A stretch of DNA of 64,000 nt from Paenibacillus hexagrammi (GCF_021513275.1 NZ_CP090978.1:2666001-2730000); one strand, 5' to 3'. Shown: positions 44,163 through 52,380, counted from the first letter of the stretch. Notes: generated by a model from the sequence alone, not told the origin. Translations and numbers: made by a program.

Positions 44163-46334
44163 GTAGAGTAAGACGGGGGATTACTCCCCCGGACTCCTCA
44201 TCAAACCGTGCATGCGGATTTCCCGCACACGGCTTTCCTTCGTCAGTTCCCCATCTTCAGGAGTGAGTCGTCTTCACCCGTCACCGGATTGCAAATTTCA
44301 CTGCTGAATTAGAAACGTGTGGTGAGTAAGTTTGTTAGAAATACCATCCCTGCTTCTTCCAATACTTTGTTTGGAATAAGCCGGTTTGAAACCGTAGACT
44401 TCTTCTTCCGCATAAAAGCTCGCACTCTCATGCGTGTCCATTCGTCTAGGCGTTGAAACTTTTTCTTTACGTTCCCAATCCCAAAATAGTTACCAAACCC
44501 GCGTGACACTTCATTTAGCTTCTTCATCATTTCGTTAAGGTTGTTACCTTGCTGCCTTCGGGTGATCTTGTGGACTTTCTCTTTGTACTTCTTCACTTTT
44601 GCGTCCGGCAAGATGAGATATTCTTTCCAGAAGTCAAATCCTAGAAAACGGAATCCTTCATCGAATTGCACCACTTTCGTTTTCTCTGGATGCATTCTCA
44701 GCTGAAGTTCCCCTTCTAAGATGGTTTTTGCCGTTTGGTATGCTTCTTCTGCTCGCTCCTTTGTTTTGCAAAGAATAACTGCATCATCTGCATATCTGAC
44801 CACAGCAAACCCCTTCTCCTTCATACTCCAGTCGAAATGATTCAGATATAGATTCGCAAGTAATGGACTGATGACCCCGCCTTGTGGGGACCCGACTAAC
44901 GTTTCATGGAACTGATCATCTTCCATGACTCCTGCGGTGAGCCATCCGCGAATGAGCGTCAGCACTTTACCGTCGGTTATTCGTTCACGAACCTTTTCCA
45001 TCAGCAGTTCATGCGGAATTTCATCGAAAAAGGATATAATGTCGAGGTCTACCACATAGTCGTATCCGCCGCGCTTTGCTCGTCGAATCGTGTTTATTGC
45101 TTGATGCGCAGAGTATCCAGGTCGGAAGCCAAAGCTGTAGTAGTAGAAGTCTTGCTCAAAGATCGGCTCGATGATTTGACGTACAGCCTGCTGGCATACG
45201 CGATCTCGGATTGTGGGAATGCCTAACGGTCTTAACTTCCCGTTTTCCTTCTCGATGAAATGTCGCCTGACAGGGTCGGGTTTGTACCGATCTTGTTGCA
45301 GTAGCCTTTGGATTTCCTTTAGGTTGATGCCTATGTTCTTCTCGAACATACCAATGCTTACCCCATCAATTCCGCCACTTCCTTGATTCTTCTTTACTGC
45401 CAGCCAGGCTTCATTCAGATTGTCCATTTGATATATTTTGTCGATCAGGGAGTAGTATCGTCGTTTCGGTTTCATTGGTGTTTCACCACCTTTACCTGCT
45501 ACTCACCAAGCTGATCTTGTTCGCGCTACAGATGATCGATTCCTTACTCGTTCTACCTCATGCAACCGCGTGTTAGAAAAAAATTTTTTTTTCAATCGCT
45601 CCTGTTGCCTGAGGTGTACTCAGGTCGCCAGTTTGCCTCTATCCCCAAGCGCTATCTCGCTCTCGGCGGGACGCACCCTCTTGGTCATACCCTCTCTGGT
45701 TTAAGGCGCTTACGATCTCCACTCACTTGAACTCACAGTCTTTGACGAAGCACGTTCCCTTTGCCTCTGTCTTCCCTCTTTTGAAGTGGAAGCAGGTTAT
45801 GCGACTAAGAATATTTTTTTCCCCACGCGCATACTCATCCGAGTTTTCCCCTCTAGACTGTTACCAGCTTTCATCGGCTCAGACTTATTCGCTACTACGG
45901 AACGATCCGCCATCTCGCAGTTCATCGATTTGGCTTTCCCCTTAGGGTTATACCTTGCCTACCTCACACGCGTTTGCGCAGAGGAAACTACGAGACTTCC
46001 CTCAGTTATCTGCACATTCTGTTCCATCCATCCTGACCCTAATCACGTAGATGAGCCTTGCAGGTCATATCCCTTTCGCGCTTTCCTGCAAGATATGCCT
46101 ATGGCATAGATTTCCCCGTTTTTCCGGCGGGTCATCCAACATCTCCGCCACCTCTGGTTCACCGCATTCCGGGCTGGACTTTGCCTGCAGGCCCTTCGGA
46201 TTCCCCCTCGCGAGAGACACCCTGCCAATCCTTCTCCTACTGGAGTTAGGACTTCTGCTTCGGCTACGGCACTTTAAAGGGTAAAGTTACCGAGTGGATT
46301 TGAACCACTTAGATTGTGCGACTGTGAGGCGCAC
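44163..46334 (-). mobile_element. Group II intron (class C-like), complete
   Basis: Minus strand. The 5' end is GTGCGCC at 46334, the GUGYG consensus. The 3' end is about 44163 (CTTACTCTAC). Domain V is the 31-base hairpin at 44204-44234 (AGCCGTGTGCGGG loop side and CCGCATGCACGGTT), followed by a domain VI stem of G/C runs. The maturase is at 44309-45475, and 45476-46334 is non-coding ribozyme domains I-III. It is inserted immediately after the T run of the hairpin in repeat copy 7. Joining the flanks restores TTTTTCTTTTGG, as expected for introns that target terminators. The exact 3' boundary is inferred. Confidence 0.85.
44309..45475 (-). CDS. ltrA: Group II intron reverse transcriptase/maturase
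   Basis: 388 residues. Reverse-transcriptase blocks 1-7 with the catalytic YADD (FAVVRYADDAVILCKTK), LVGSPQGGVISPLLANLYLNHFDW, and FLGFDFW. A short thumb/maturase (GIIM) domain follows (LNEVSRGFGNYFGIG and LDEWTRMRVRAFMRKK). No HNH endonuclease, as in group IIC introns. It splices and mobilises the host intron. The ATG lies about 860 bp from the intron's 5' end. Confidence 0.95.
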   Translation of the reverse strand: MKPKRRYYSLIDKIYQMDNLNEAWLAVKKNQGSGGIDGVSIGMFEKNIGINLKEIQRLLQQDRYKPDPVRRHFIEKENGKLRPLGIPTIRDRVCQQAVRQIIEPIFEQDFYYYSFGFRPGYSAHQAINTIRRAKRGGYDYVVDLDIISFFDEIPHELLMEKVRERITDGKVLTLIRGWLTAGVMEDDQFHETLVGSPQGGVISPLLANLYLNHFDWSMKEKGFAVVRYADDAVILCKTKERAEEAYQTAKTILEGELQLRMHPEKTKVVQFDEGFRFLGFDFWKEYLILPDAKVKKYKEKVHKITRRQQGNNLNEMMKKLNEVSRGFGNYFGIGNVKKKFQRLDEWTRMRVRAFMRKKKSTVSNRLIPNKVLEEAGMVFLTNLLTTRF

Positions 46335-46393
46335 AGAAAAACCGCTCTTATTTGAGCGGTTCATTGAACTATCGTTCCCAGTTAGCGTAATCG
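46335..46393 (-). repeat. Cassette-border repeat, copy 7 (with terminator hairpin, intron target)
   Basis: Minus strand core CGCTAACTGGGAACGATAG, then TTCAATG and the stem AACCGCTC/GAGCGGTT followed by TTTTT, which makes a textbook terminator. The stop codon of the 46382 gene lies in GCTAAC. The group II intron begins two bases after the T run. Confidence 0.8.
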
Positions 46394-46747
46394 ACTGTTG
46401 CCGGATTTAGTCAGCGTCGCGTTGCTCTTTCCCATTAGAATTCCCGCCAAAAGATAACAAAATGAAGTAGCTAAAAACAACTTAAAAATACTAGGCGTCA
46501 TAGCTAAGTAGAGACTTAAAGGTAATGACCAAAAAAATGCGATGAACAGGATGAAACGTTTTTTAATAATCGTGCCTATTACTACAACAAAAGCAGGGAC
46601 TAAAAGAAATGCTCCCGTTCTTAACAGAACATCATTACTTAGTGATTCAGAATTATATGGGTTATTGAAGTTTAGGATTAGCCATAGCACTATCGTTCCT
46701 AAAGATGAAAAGATGCTAAAATATCCCCAATATTTCACCTTATCCAT
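46382..46747 (-). CDS. Small membrane protein, unknown
   Basis: 121 residues with four hydrophobic stretches (YFSIFSSLGTIVLWLIL, TGAFLLVPAFVVVIGTII, FILFIAFFWSLPLSLYLAM, FLATSFCYLLAGILM) and short charged loops. GGAGGGATGG precedes the ATG region. No recognised family. The stop codon overlaps the core of repeat copy 7, the clearest example of a stop-in-repeat cassette. Confidence 0.75.
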   Translation of the reverse strand: MDKVKYWGYFSIFSSLGTIVLWLILNFNNPYNSESLSNDVLLRTGAFLLVPAFVVVIGTIIKKRFILFIAFFWSLPLSLYLAMTPSIFKLFLATSFCYLLAGILMGKSNATLTKSGNSRLR

Positions 46748-46973
46748 CCCTCCTTAGAAACAGTATTTTATATATCATATTATGGTGCTACAAGATGTCA
46801 AAACAGTTTTTTTAGATTTTTAAGGTGTGAAATATTGCACAAGGCATATTCTAGTGCGCAGCTAAGGCTGGTTGAATTTAAATCAAAACTGGAAAAAGGG
46901 ATGATATGAAATCCCGCATAGAGATGTCCATGGGTGGAGGACACAGCCCAAGCGAAGGCGCGGGAGACCTTGT

Positions 46974-47883
46974 TTATTTACTTGTGGATTCGAGCACAAC
47001 CGCTTGGGTATACACAGAGTCTGGCGTGTGGTTTTGAAGTGATTGATGCGGTAGATAGTAGTTGTGCAAGTGAATATATCGTTCAACACCCTGTCGTGTT
47101 TCTCGCGGACTATTGTAATCGTGGATGTAGATCTCGTTGTACTTCAGGCTTCGCCAGAAGCGCTCGATAACAATGTTGTCAGTTGCTCGACCCTTACCGT
47201 CCATGCTGATCCTGACGTTGTTCTCTTTCAATAAAGTCGATGTATTTGGGACTCGTAAAATGACTGCCTTGATCGCTGTTGATAATCTCCGGCTTACGGC
47301 GTGCTAGCGCTCGTCTCGTTGTCTCCAGTACAAATTCGATCTCTAGGGATTGATCGAGTTGCCAGTCGATGATATACCGGGAACACCAGTCTATGATAGC
47401 GTACAGATACATCCAAGCGTGTTTCATTCGGATGTAGGTGATGTCAACAGACCAGACCTGGTCGGGTCGAGTAATGTTCAGCTTACGCAATAAGTACGGA
47501 TAAATACGATGCTGCAGATCGCGCTTGCTCAGATTAGGGCCAGGATAGATCGCCATGATCCCCATTTCTCGCATGTAGCGTCTGACAGTGTTTTCGTGAA
47601 TGCAATCTCCTTCTCGATTCATAATGGCTGCAATTTTTCTGTAGCCTAGAAACGAATGCTCCGTGTACAGTTCGTCGATCCGGTGTTTGAGGCGAATTTC
47701 CTCCAAGGATGGAGGCACCGGCTTGTAGTAAAGAGTACTGCGGTTAAGGCCGAGAAGCTCGGCTTGAACAGAAATTGCTAGTTCAGGGGTATGCCAATCC
47801 AGTAGTGCGATCCGCTCTTCTCGCGGCCAATTAGAGGCCAGATTTTTTTTTGATCCACGACAATTGTGTGGAAAGCTTTCCAA
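46974..47883 (-). pseudogene. IS3-family OrfB transposase, frameshifted
   Basis: An rve integrase domain with DDE residues: VWSVDITYIRMKHAWMYLYAIIDW, then IINSDQGSHFTSPKYI, and in the other frame DGKGRATDNIVIERFWRSLKYNEIY. The first frame runs 47883-47194, the second 47231-46974. Removing one T from GACTTTATTG near 47230 gives the family-typical DLLKENNVRISMDG. An N-terminal HTH_21-like region precedes it (LGYRKIAAIMNREG). Normally expressed as an OrfAB fusion. Confidence 0.85.
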
Positions 47884-48124
47884 CCTCGGCGTAGAGTTCG
47901 CTGATCTGCTGTTCGTAATCCTGTTTCATTTTCGTGATGCCTTTTCGGTCGTCTACAAACAACTGTGAGAGGTTCTGGATCGCTTCCGTCTTCCACCTGG
48001 TGAGAACATTGGCATGGATGCCATGCTCAGCTGCGAGCTGCGATACGGACTTTTCTTCTTTCAAAATTTCCAGCACTAGACGCGCTTTTTCTTCGGGAGT
48101 GAACTTCCTTCTAGTAGGTCTCAT
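47831..48124 (-). CDS. IS3-family OrfA (transposase helix-turn-helix)
   Basis: 97 residues: RRKFTPEEKARLVLEILKEEKSVSQLAAEHGIHANVLTRWKTEA is the HTH_Tnp_1 domain, followed by a leucine-zipper-like helix ending in LSWIKKKSGL. AAAAGGAG precedes the ATG. The gene ends after a run of nine A, the usual slippage site for making OrfAB. As read, OrfB is in the +1 frame relative to OrfA, whereas IS3 elements normally use -1, so the run length deserves checking. Confidence 0.92.
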   Translation of the reverse strand: MRPTRRKFTPEEKARLVLEILKEEKSVSQLAAEHGIHANVLTRWKTEAIQNLSQLFVDDRKGITKMKQDYEQQISELYAEVGKLSTQLSWIKKKSGL

Positions 48125-48208
48125 ACAACTAAGATACTCCTTTTTCGCTGTCTAGTTTCTATGTAGCATTATATATCGTACCACATATTGGGAGTAACCT
48201 CCCTAGCC

Positions 48209-48246
48209 AGCTGTCTCCCGATAGCTTAAGCCGTTATCTGAATAGG
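48209..48246 (-). repeat. Cassette-border repeat, copy 8 (diverged)
   Basis: Minus strand CAGATAACGG, like copy 2, followed by a less conserved stretch. The stop codon of the 48234 gene (TAA) is inside it. Confidence 0.5.
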
Positions 48247-48425
48247 AAGTACATAATTATACCGATAACCAATATACATGTTCCCCATAAACTGGGGTAT
48301 CCAACGATTGCCCTTCCTATCCGGTAATGAAAGTGGTTATTGGAATTTCTGCGAACATCCTCCGAGATATCTGCTTTTGAATTCCTTTCTTCTATGTCAA
48401 TCCCCCCCTTCGTTACACATACCAA
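48234..48425 (-). CDS. Small tail-anchored membrane protein, unknown
   Basis: At most 63 residues. A polar N-terminal half is followed by one C-terminal helix (GYPSLWGTCILVIGIIMYFLFR). The start is unclear: AAGGGGGGG lies inside the frame, so a shorter product beginning near residue 9 is possible. It ends on repeat copy 8 and begins about 40 bp below copy 9. Family unknown. Confidence 0.55.
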   Translation of the reverse strand: MVCVTKGGIDIEERNSKADISEDVRRNSNNHFHYRIGRAIVGYPSLWGTCILVIGIIMYFLFR

Positions 48426-48464
48426 TATCCATTTTATGCTTCTCTTTCAACTTCCTACCCCGTT

Positions 48465-48548
48465 CGTTACTTTAACGCGAAAAGGGAGCTGCTGCCGGTT
48501 GCAAACTGCTCCCTTAACATTGAACTAAAGTTCCCAGTTAGCGCAACG
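48465..48548 (-). repeat. Cassette-border repeat, copy 9 (full, with hairpin)
   Basis: Minus strand GCGCTAACTGGGAAC core, then TTCAATG. The stem AAGGGAGC/GCTCCCTT is at 48482-48489 and 48508-48515, and the outer part is GTTAAAGTAAC. It is the closest match to copies 3 and 4 along the whole length. Confidence 0.8.
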
Positions 48549-48585
48549 ATAGGATCGTAATATATCATGCTTTTAACTGTTGAAA

Positions 48586-48747
48586 CTAGCAATTTGTAAT
48601 ACTGCAAAAGCTATCTAGATACGCTTTAAGATAATATAGTGCTATTCCAATCAAAACAATTATTGTTACAATGGTAACAAATAGTACAATGGTAAATAGA
48701 CGACTATTAACCTTTTTAATTCTTTTCAAATCTTCTTCACTGTACAT
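48586..48747 (-). CDS. Small 53-residue membrane protein
   Basis: ATG 48747 with GGGGGAC about five bases upstream opens MYSEEDLKRIKKVNSRLF, followed by one strong membrane helix (IVLFVTIVTIIVLIGIALYYL) and a short tail with two Cys. The stop is 38 bp above repeat copy 9. A plausible single-gene cassette; function unknown. Confidence 0.65.
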   Translation of the reverse strand: MYSEEDLKRIKKVNSRLFTIVLFVTIVTIIVLIGIALYYLKAYLDSFCSITNC

Positions 48748-48824
48748 AAAAGTCCCCCTAATTTGGGTCGCTACTTAATTTAACTATTGTTCTACCGATA
48801 GCTTCACAGATGAATTCATTCAAA

Positions 48825-49340
48825 CTACGCTGTATCATATACTTGAACAACTTCCACTATACCAGGTCTACGCAAATTCCCATTGCATCGAGGGCAGCTG
48901 TCATTAGGTAAATTATTTAATTTGAGAACAGTGTTCAACTCTAGATAACTTTTTCCAAAATAAGCATCATTTTCGATTGCATAAGCATCAATGTCTAACT
49001 CACAGTCAAAGCAATGAAATTTGCGAAAATATACTTGTATATAAGTATCGTCTACTCTTTTGCTATTTGGTTCAAATATTGGTTTACCGCTAGGCCAATA
49101 AATTAATGATGGAGTCCACAGTAGTGAATTTCTAGCCCATTTTCGAAGTTCTAAAACAGGAATTACTTTGTCGCTGAAAGCTTTACCTTGATGAAATGCG
49201 TATCCTAATGCCATTTCAAGATATTGCTTTTGAAGAACCTGATAACCATCTATTTGTTTTATTTGACCTAAAAGCAATAGGTTCCACTCACTTAATGTTG
49301 GCAATTGTAAAAACAATTGATTTATTGAGCATCGATCCAT
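48825..49340 (-). CDS. Unknown protein with a CxxC-containing tail
   Basis: 171 residues from ATG 49340 (GGGGG five bases upstream), preferred over 49373. No membrane helix. The C-terminal third has CFDCELDIDAYAIEND and DSCPRCNGNLRRPG, two CxxC pairs that could bind zinc. The N-terminus is Leu-rich (INQLFLQLPTLSEWNLLLLGQ). No family recognised. Its start lies about 48 bp below repeat copy 10, consistent with a cassette gene. Confidence 0.7.
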   Translation of the reverse strand: MDRCSINQLFLQLPTLSEWNLLLLGQIKQIDGYQVLQKQYLEMALGYAFHQGKAFSDKVIPVLELRKWARNSLLWTPSLIYWPSGKPIFEPNSKRVDDTYIQVYFRKFHCFDCELDIDAYAIENDAYFGKSYLELNTVLKLNNLPNDSCPRCNGNLRRPGIVEVVQVYDTA

Positions 49341-49387
49341 TGTGTCCCCCAAGAAATGTTTTCCATTAGTCATATTTTATTCTACCA

Positions 49388-49418
49388 TGGAACTATCCTG
49401 CCCGTTAGCTTAACGCTG
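49388..49418 (-). repeat. Cassette-border repeat, copy 10
   Basis: Minus strand GTTAAGCTAACGGGCAGGATAG, the core with a few changes. It is the last copy; the following 49419-49567 is AT-rich with no clear gene until the IS66 target duplication. Confidence 0.6.
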
Positions 49419-49694
49419 CCGCGTGAGTCTAATGCTTTTTTTCTCAATCAACATCTTTATTTTTATAGTCTACAACTTAATTTTCCAGTCTAAAAACATT
49501 ATTTTCCAGCTGACTCTTCCGCCTTTTTGATAAACAAGAAACTTCCGTGAATTGTCCGCAAGCAGTACTTCGATTGTAAGCGTCTAACAAGAAGGTGTAT
49601 TCCAAGTCAGTCTAGATTTTGAGACAATTCCCTTAGAGTAAGTCGTTGGAGTTTTTCGACTCTACTCGAAAAACTCTAATGGGAGTGTGTTCAA

Positions 49695-50066
49695 TTGCAA
49701 ACTCTAGAAATGAGGAATCGCTATCGGCTTCAGCAGTGGACCGAGATTGTTCGTGACTGCCGCTCCAGTGGTCAGACTGTGGTTCGATGGTGTGCCGAGC
49801 ACGAGGTCAGTGTGAAAAGCTATTATTACTGGCTTCGGAAAATCCGTGAAGCTGCTTGTGAATCCCTTCCTGCTTTCTCCTCTCCGAATGAACCAACTCT
49901 AGTGCCGGTCCCTCCATCTTTGCGGACGAACGCCTCACGTTCCGAAGCAAGTCATGAACAAGCGGCGATCATCCTTCGTACGGATGCCGTTACGATCGAA
50001 ATTCATCAGCATGCGTCTACCGTACTTCTCGAACAGACGCTTCGCATCCTGCATTATGTTCGGTGA
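49695..50066 (+). CDS. tnpA: IS66 TnpA accessory protein
   Basis: 123 residues. Helix-turn-helix region (QWTEIVRDCRSSGQTVVRWCAEHEVSVKSYYYWLRKIRE) as in IS66 OrfA, then a variable linker and a C-terminal strand (AIILRTDAVTIEIHQHA). It probably binds the terminal repeats. Overlaps tnpB by 11 bp. Confidence 0.92.
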   Translation: MQTLEMRNRYRLQQWTEIVRDCRSSGQTVVRWCAEHEVSVKSYYYWLRKIREAACESLPAFSSPNEPTLVPVPPSLRTNASRSEASHEQAAIILRTDAVTIEIHQHASTVLLEQTLRILHYVR

Positions 50067-50412
50067 CATTTCTAAGGCTGATCAACTGTATATTGCCTGT
50101 GGTTATACGGATATGCGAAAATCTATTGACGGTCTTATTCTCGTGGTGCAGCATCAGCTACAATTGAACCCGTTTCAGAATCATTTGTTTTTGTTCTGCG
50201 GTCGCAAGCGCGATCGAATGAAAGCCTTGTACTGGGAAGGTGATGGCTTCGTCCTGTTATACAAGCGACTGGAATCAGGTCAATACCAGTGGCCCATGGA
50301 TGCGGAGGCCGTACGCTCGATCACGCCACAGGAGTTTCGGTGGTTGCTGGAGGGGCTATCCATCCATCAGCCGAAAGCGGTCAAAAAGCTTGATTTTACC
50401 CCTTCCATCTAA
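50056..50412 (+). CDS. tnpB: IS66 TnpB (Orf2-like) protein
   Basis: 118 residues from ATG 50056 within the end of tnpA. Family signature YIACGYTDMRKSIDGL and LFLFCGRKRDRMKALYWEGDGFVLLYKRLE. Needed for IS66 transposition; its mechanism is unknown. Confidence 0.95.
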   Translation: MFGDISKADQLYIACGYTDMRKSIDGLILVVQHQLQLNPFQNHLFLFCGRKRDRMKALYWEGDGFVLLYKRLESGQYQWPMDAEAVRSITPQEFRWLLEGLSIHQPKAVKKLDFTPSI

Positions 50413-50508
50413 GTCGTAACAGAGCCAAAAACCTTTGCGAAATCTGGGTTTATACCTGCTTCTATGTTATAATGGTAGACATAGAAGACAGTGAAGGAAC
50501 GGTATCTC

Positions 50509-52044
50509 ATGAGCCCCTCGGAACAGCTACAAAAAATGGAACATCGCATCGGCGACCTGGAAAAAGAGAATAAGCGGCTACAAGAAACCGTGCAATTTCT
50601 AACGCAGAAGCTTTACGGCAAAAGCTCCGAGAAAACAGCTCTCCTCCCCGTAGGAGTGGAGCAACTGTCTTTATTTGATGAGGCAGAGACAGCAGCTTCA
50701 CGAACTGCACAAGAGCCGACCACCCAGCAGATCCAAAGCTACCAGCGGAAGAAGCAGGTAGGTGAACGAGCGGAGCTGCTTCAGGATCTTCCGCATGAAA
50801 AGCGACTATTTCAGGTTCAGGACCGTTGTTGTGACGTATGTCATAGCGAGCTTGTCTTGGTGGGCGAAGAGTTTGTGCGCACGGAGGTGGAGTTTATCCC
50901 TGCCCGTGTTCAAGCCATTGCTATCTACAGAGAAACCCTGGAGTGCCGGACATGCCGTAAAGAGGACAAACCTCAAATGAAAAAGGCAGCGACGCCTACG
51001 CCGGTCATCCAGCATTCGATGGCCTCCGCTTCCTCTGTGGCATGGGTCATGCACCAGAAATTTGTGAACAGCATGCCCCTGTACCGTCAGGAGAAGGAAT
51101 GGAAGAGCATCGGTCTTGATCTGAGTAGAGCCACTATGGCGAATTGGATGATTGCGGCCTCAAGAGACTGGCTGAAACCACTCGTGAATCGACTGCATGG
51201 GCTGCTTGTAAAAGAGCGATATCTTCATGCAGATGAAACGCCCTTGCAGGTGATGAATGAGAAGGGACGGAAGAACACGACTGACTCTTACATGTGGATC
51301 TACAGCAGTGGGCAGCATAGTGAGCATCCCATACGAATCTTTGAATACCAACCAGGGCGAGGGGCGAAGTACCCGCAAGCGTTCCTGAAAGGATTCAAGG
51401 GATATCTACATAGCGACGCCTACTCGGGCTATGCGAATCTAACAGGGACAACATCCTGCCTGTGCTGGGCGCATCTTAGACGTAAGTTTGTTGAGGCGTT
51501 GCCACCAGAGGCGAAGCAGTCTGCAGAGTCGCTTGCAAGTAGAGGAGTCGCTTATTGCAACAAGCTTTTCGAGCTGGAGTCACAGTTTAAGTCACATACT
51601 GCTGAAGATCGAAAGGAGCAACGTCTGGTGCAGGAAAAACCTGTACTCGATGCTTTTTGGTCATGGGTAGAAACGGCCAAAGGTAAAGTTCTTCCTAAAT
51701 CCAAGCTAGGCGAAGCACTGAAGTATGCGCATAACCATAAGCAAGAGTTGATGAATTACTTACAAGATGGGAACTGTGTGATCTCGAACAATTTAGCTGA
51801 AAACAGCATTCGTCCCTTTACCGTGGGTCGTAAAAACTGGTTGTTCAGCGGCAGCCCACGGGGTGCAACCGCAAGTGCAGCGATCTACAGCATCGTAGAG
51901 ACCGCAAAGGCAAATGGATTGAACCCGTACAAATATCTAGTTTATCTGTTGCAACAATTACCATCGGCTGCATTTCGCCAGCAACCAGAGCTACTTGATG
52001 CGTGCCTTCCATGGAGTACGGAGGTTCAAAAACATTGTACATAA
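50509..52044 (+). CDS. tnpC: IS66 TnpC DDE transposase
   Basis: About 511 residues from ATG 50509 (GAAGGA about ten bases upstream). An N-terminal coiled coil (LEKENKRLQETVQFLTQKLYG), a zinc-finger domain (CCDVCHSEL and CRTCRK), then a DDE domain with LHADETPLQV, YLHSDAYSGYANL and the Glu in NNLAENSIRPFTVGRKNWLF. The C-terminal extension is typical. Catalyses strand transfer. Confidence 0.95.
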   Translation: MSPSEQLQKMEHRIGDLEKENKRLQETVQFLTQKLYGKSSEKTALLPVGVEQLSLFDEAETAASRTAQEPTTQQIQSYQRKKQVGERAELLQDLPHEKRLFQVQDRCCDVCHSELVLVGEEFVRTEVEFIPARVQAIAIYRETLECRTCRKEDKPQMKKAATPTPVIQHSMASASSVAWVMHQKFVNSMPLYRQEKEWKSIGLDLSRATMANWMIAASRDWLKPLVNRLHGLLVKERYLHADETPLQVMNEKGRKNTTDSYMWIYSSGQHSEHPIRIFEYQPGRGAKYPQAFLKGFKGYLHSDAYSGYANLTGTTSCLCWAHLRRKFVEALPPEAKQSAESLASRGVAYCNKLFELESQFKSHTAEDRKEQRLVQEKPVLDAFWSWVETAKGKVLPKSKLGEALKYAHNHKQELMNYLQDGNCVISNNLAENSIRPFTVGRKNWLFSGSPRGATASAAIYSIVETAKANGLNPYKYLVYLLQQLPSAAFRQQPELLDACLPWSTEVQKHCT

Positions 52045-52380
52045 CGCAGAGCCTGTGGATCTTCATGAACCATGGGTTTTTCTTTTGCAATACACCTGGT
52101 TATTAGACGCTTACCTTCGATTTTGGCATGATTCGCTTTCGCAACTTAAATGACATAACCACTTCGGGATAATACGGTCCGCCTCGTTTCTAGGGAGAGA
52201 AAGCTCTTTTGATAGTTTATGAGTCAGATAGGAATAGTTGTGGGCACACCTACGAGATTTACGGCTCACCGATTTAAACGAATCTTCGATCGCCCTTTTA
52301 TACAAATCTATGAGATCAGCCCTCACTCATAGAATATCTCAGCATATCTTATGGCATCACCTCAAGAAAGGGATGATTAT

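Larger units (their letters stand above)
46885..48158 (-). mobile_element. IS3-family insertion sequence
   Basis: Imperfect terminal inverted repeats are suggested by AAACTGGAAAAAGGG at the left and, reversed, CTAG...GAAAAAGG at the right, bounding orfA and orfB on the minus strand (about 1.27 kb, normal for IS3). Ends are approximate and no target duplication could be fixed. It sits between repeat copies 7 and 8. The transposase frame is broken near 47230, so it may be dead or mis-sequenced. Confidence 0.75.
49576..52114 (+). mobile_element. IS66-family insertion sequence with intact 8-bp target duplication
   Basis: Terminal inverted repeats GTAAGCGTCTAA...AGGTGTATT (left, from 49576) and the complementary end at 52114. 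CTTCGATT occurs at 49568-49575 and again at 52115-52122, the 8-bp duplication typical of IS66. Contains tnpA, tnpB and tnpC. All frames are open, so it looks recent and possibly active. Confidence 0.95.
49477..52326 (-). pseudogene. Possible ORF interrupted by the IS66 element
   Basis: Removing the IS and one copy of CTTCGATT joins a frame from a GTG at 52326 to a stop at 49477 (about 100 residues: LIDLYKRAIEDSFKSVSRKS, a His/Cys-containing middle, a Lys-rich end). No ribosome site is visible, so it may be chance. No family recognised. Confidence 0.25.

Noticed and set aside
44906-46284. Plus-strand open frames opposite the intron
   Set aside because: They overlap the maturase or ribozyme domains and match nothing; shadows of structured DNA.
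46283-46306. A tRNA T-arm-like stretch (GTGGTTCAAATCCAC on the minus strand)
   Set aside because: No matching acceptor, D or anticodon arms. It lies in the 5' domain I of the group II intron, where such a hairpin is expected.
37206-49418. Calling the repeats canonical integron attC sites
   Set aside because: The core GCTAAC resembles RYYYAAC only loosely and no complementary GTTRRRY is found at the other end; no intI gene is in the window. I therefore call them attC-like only.
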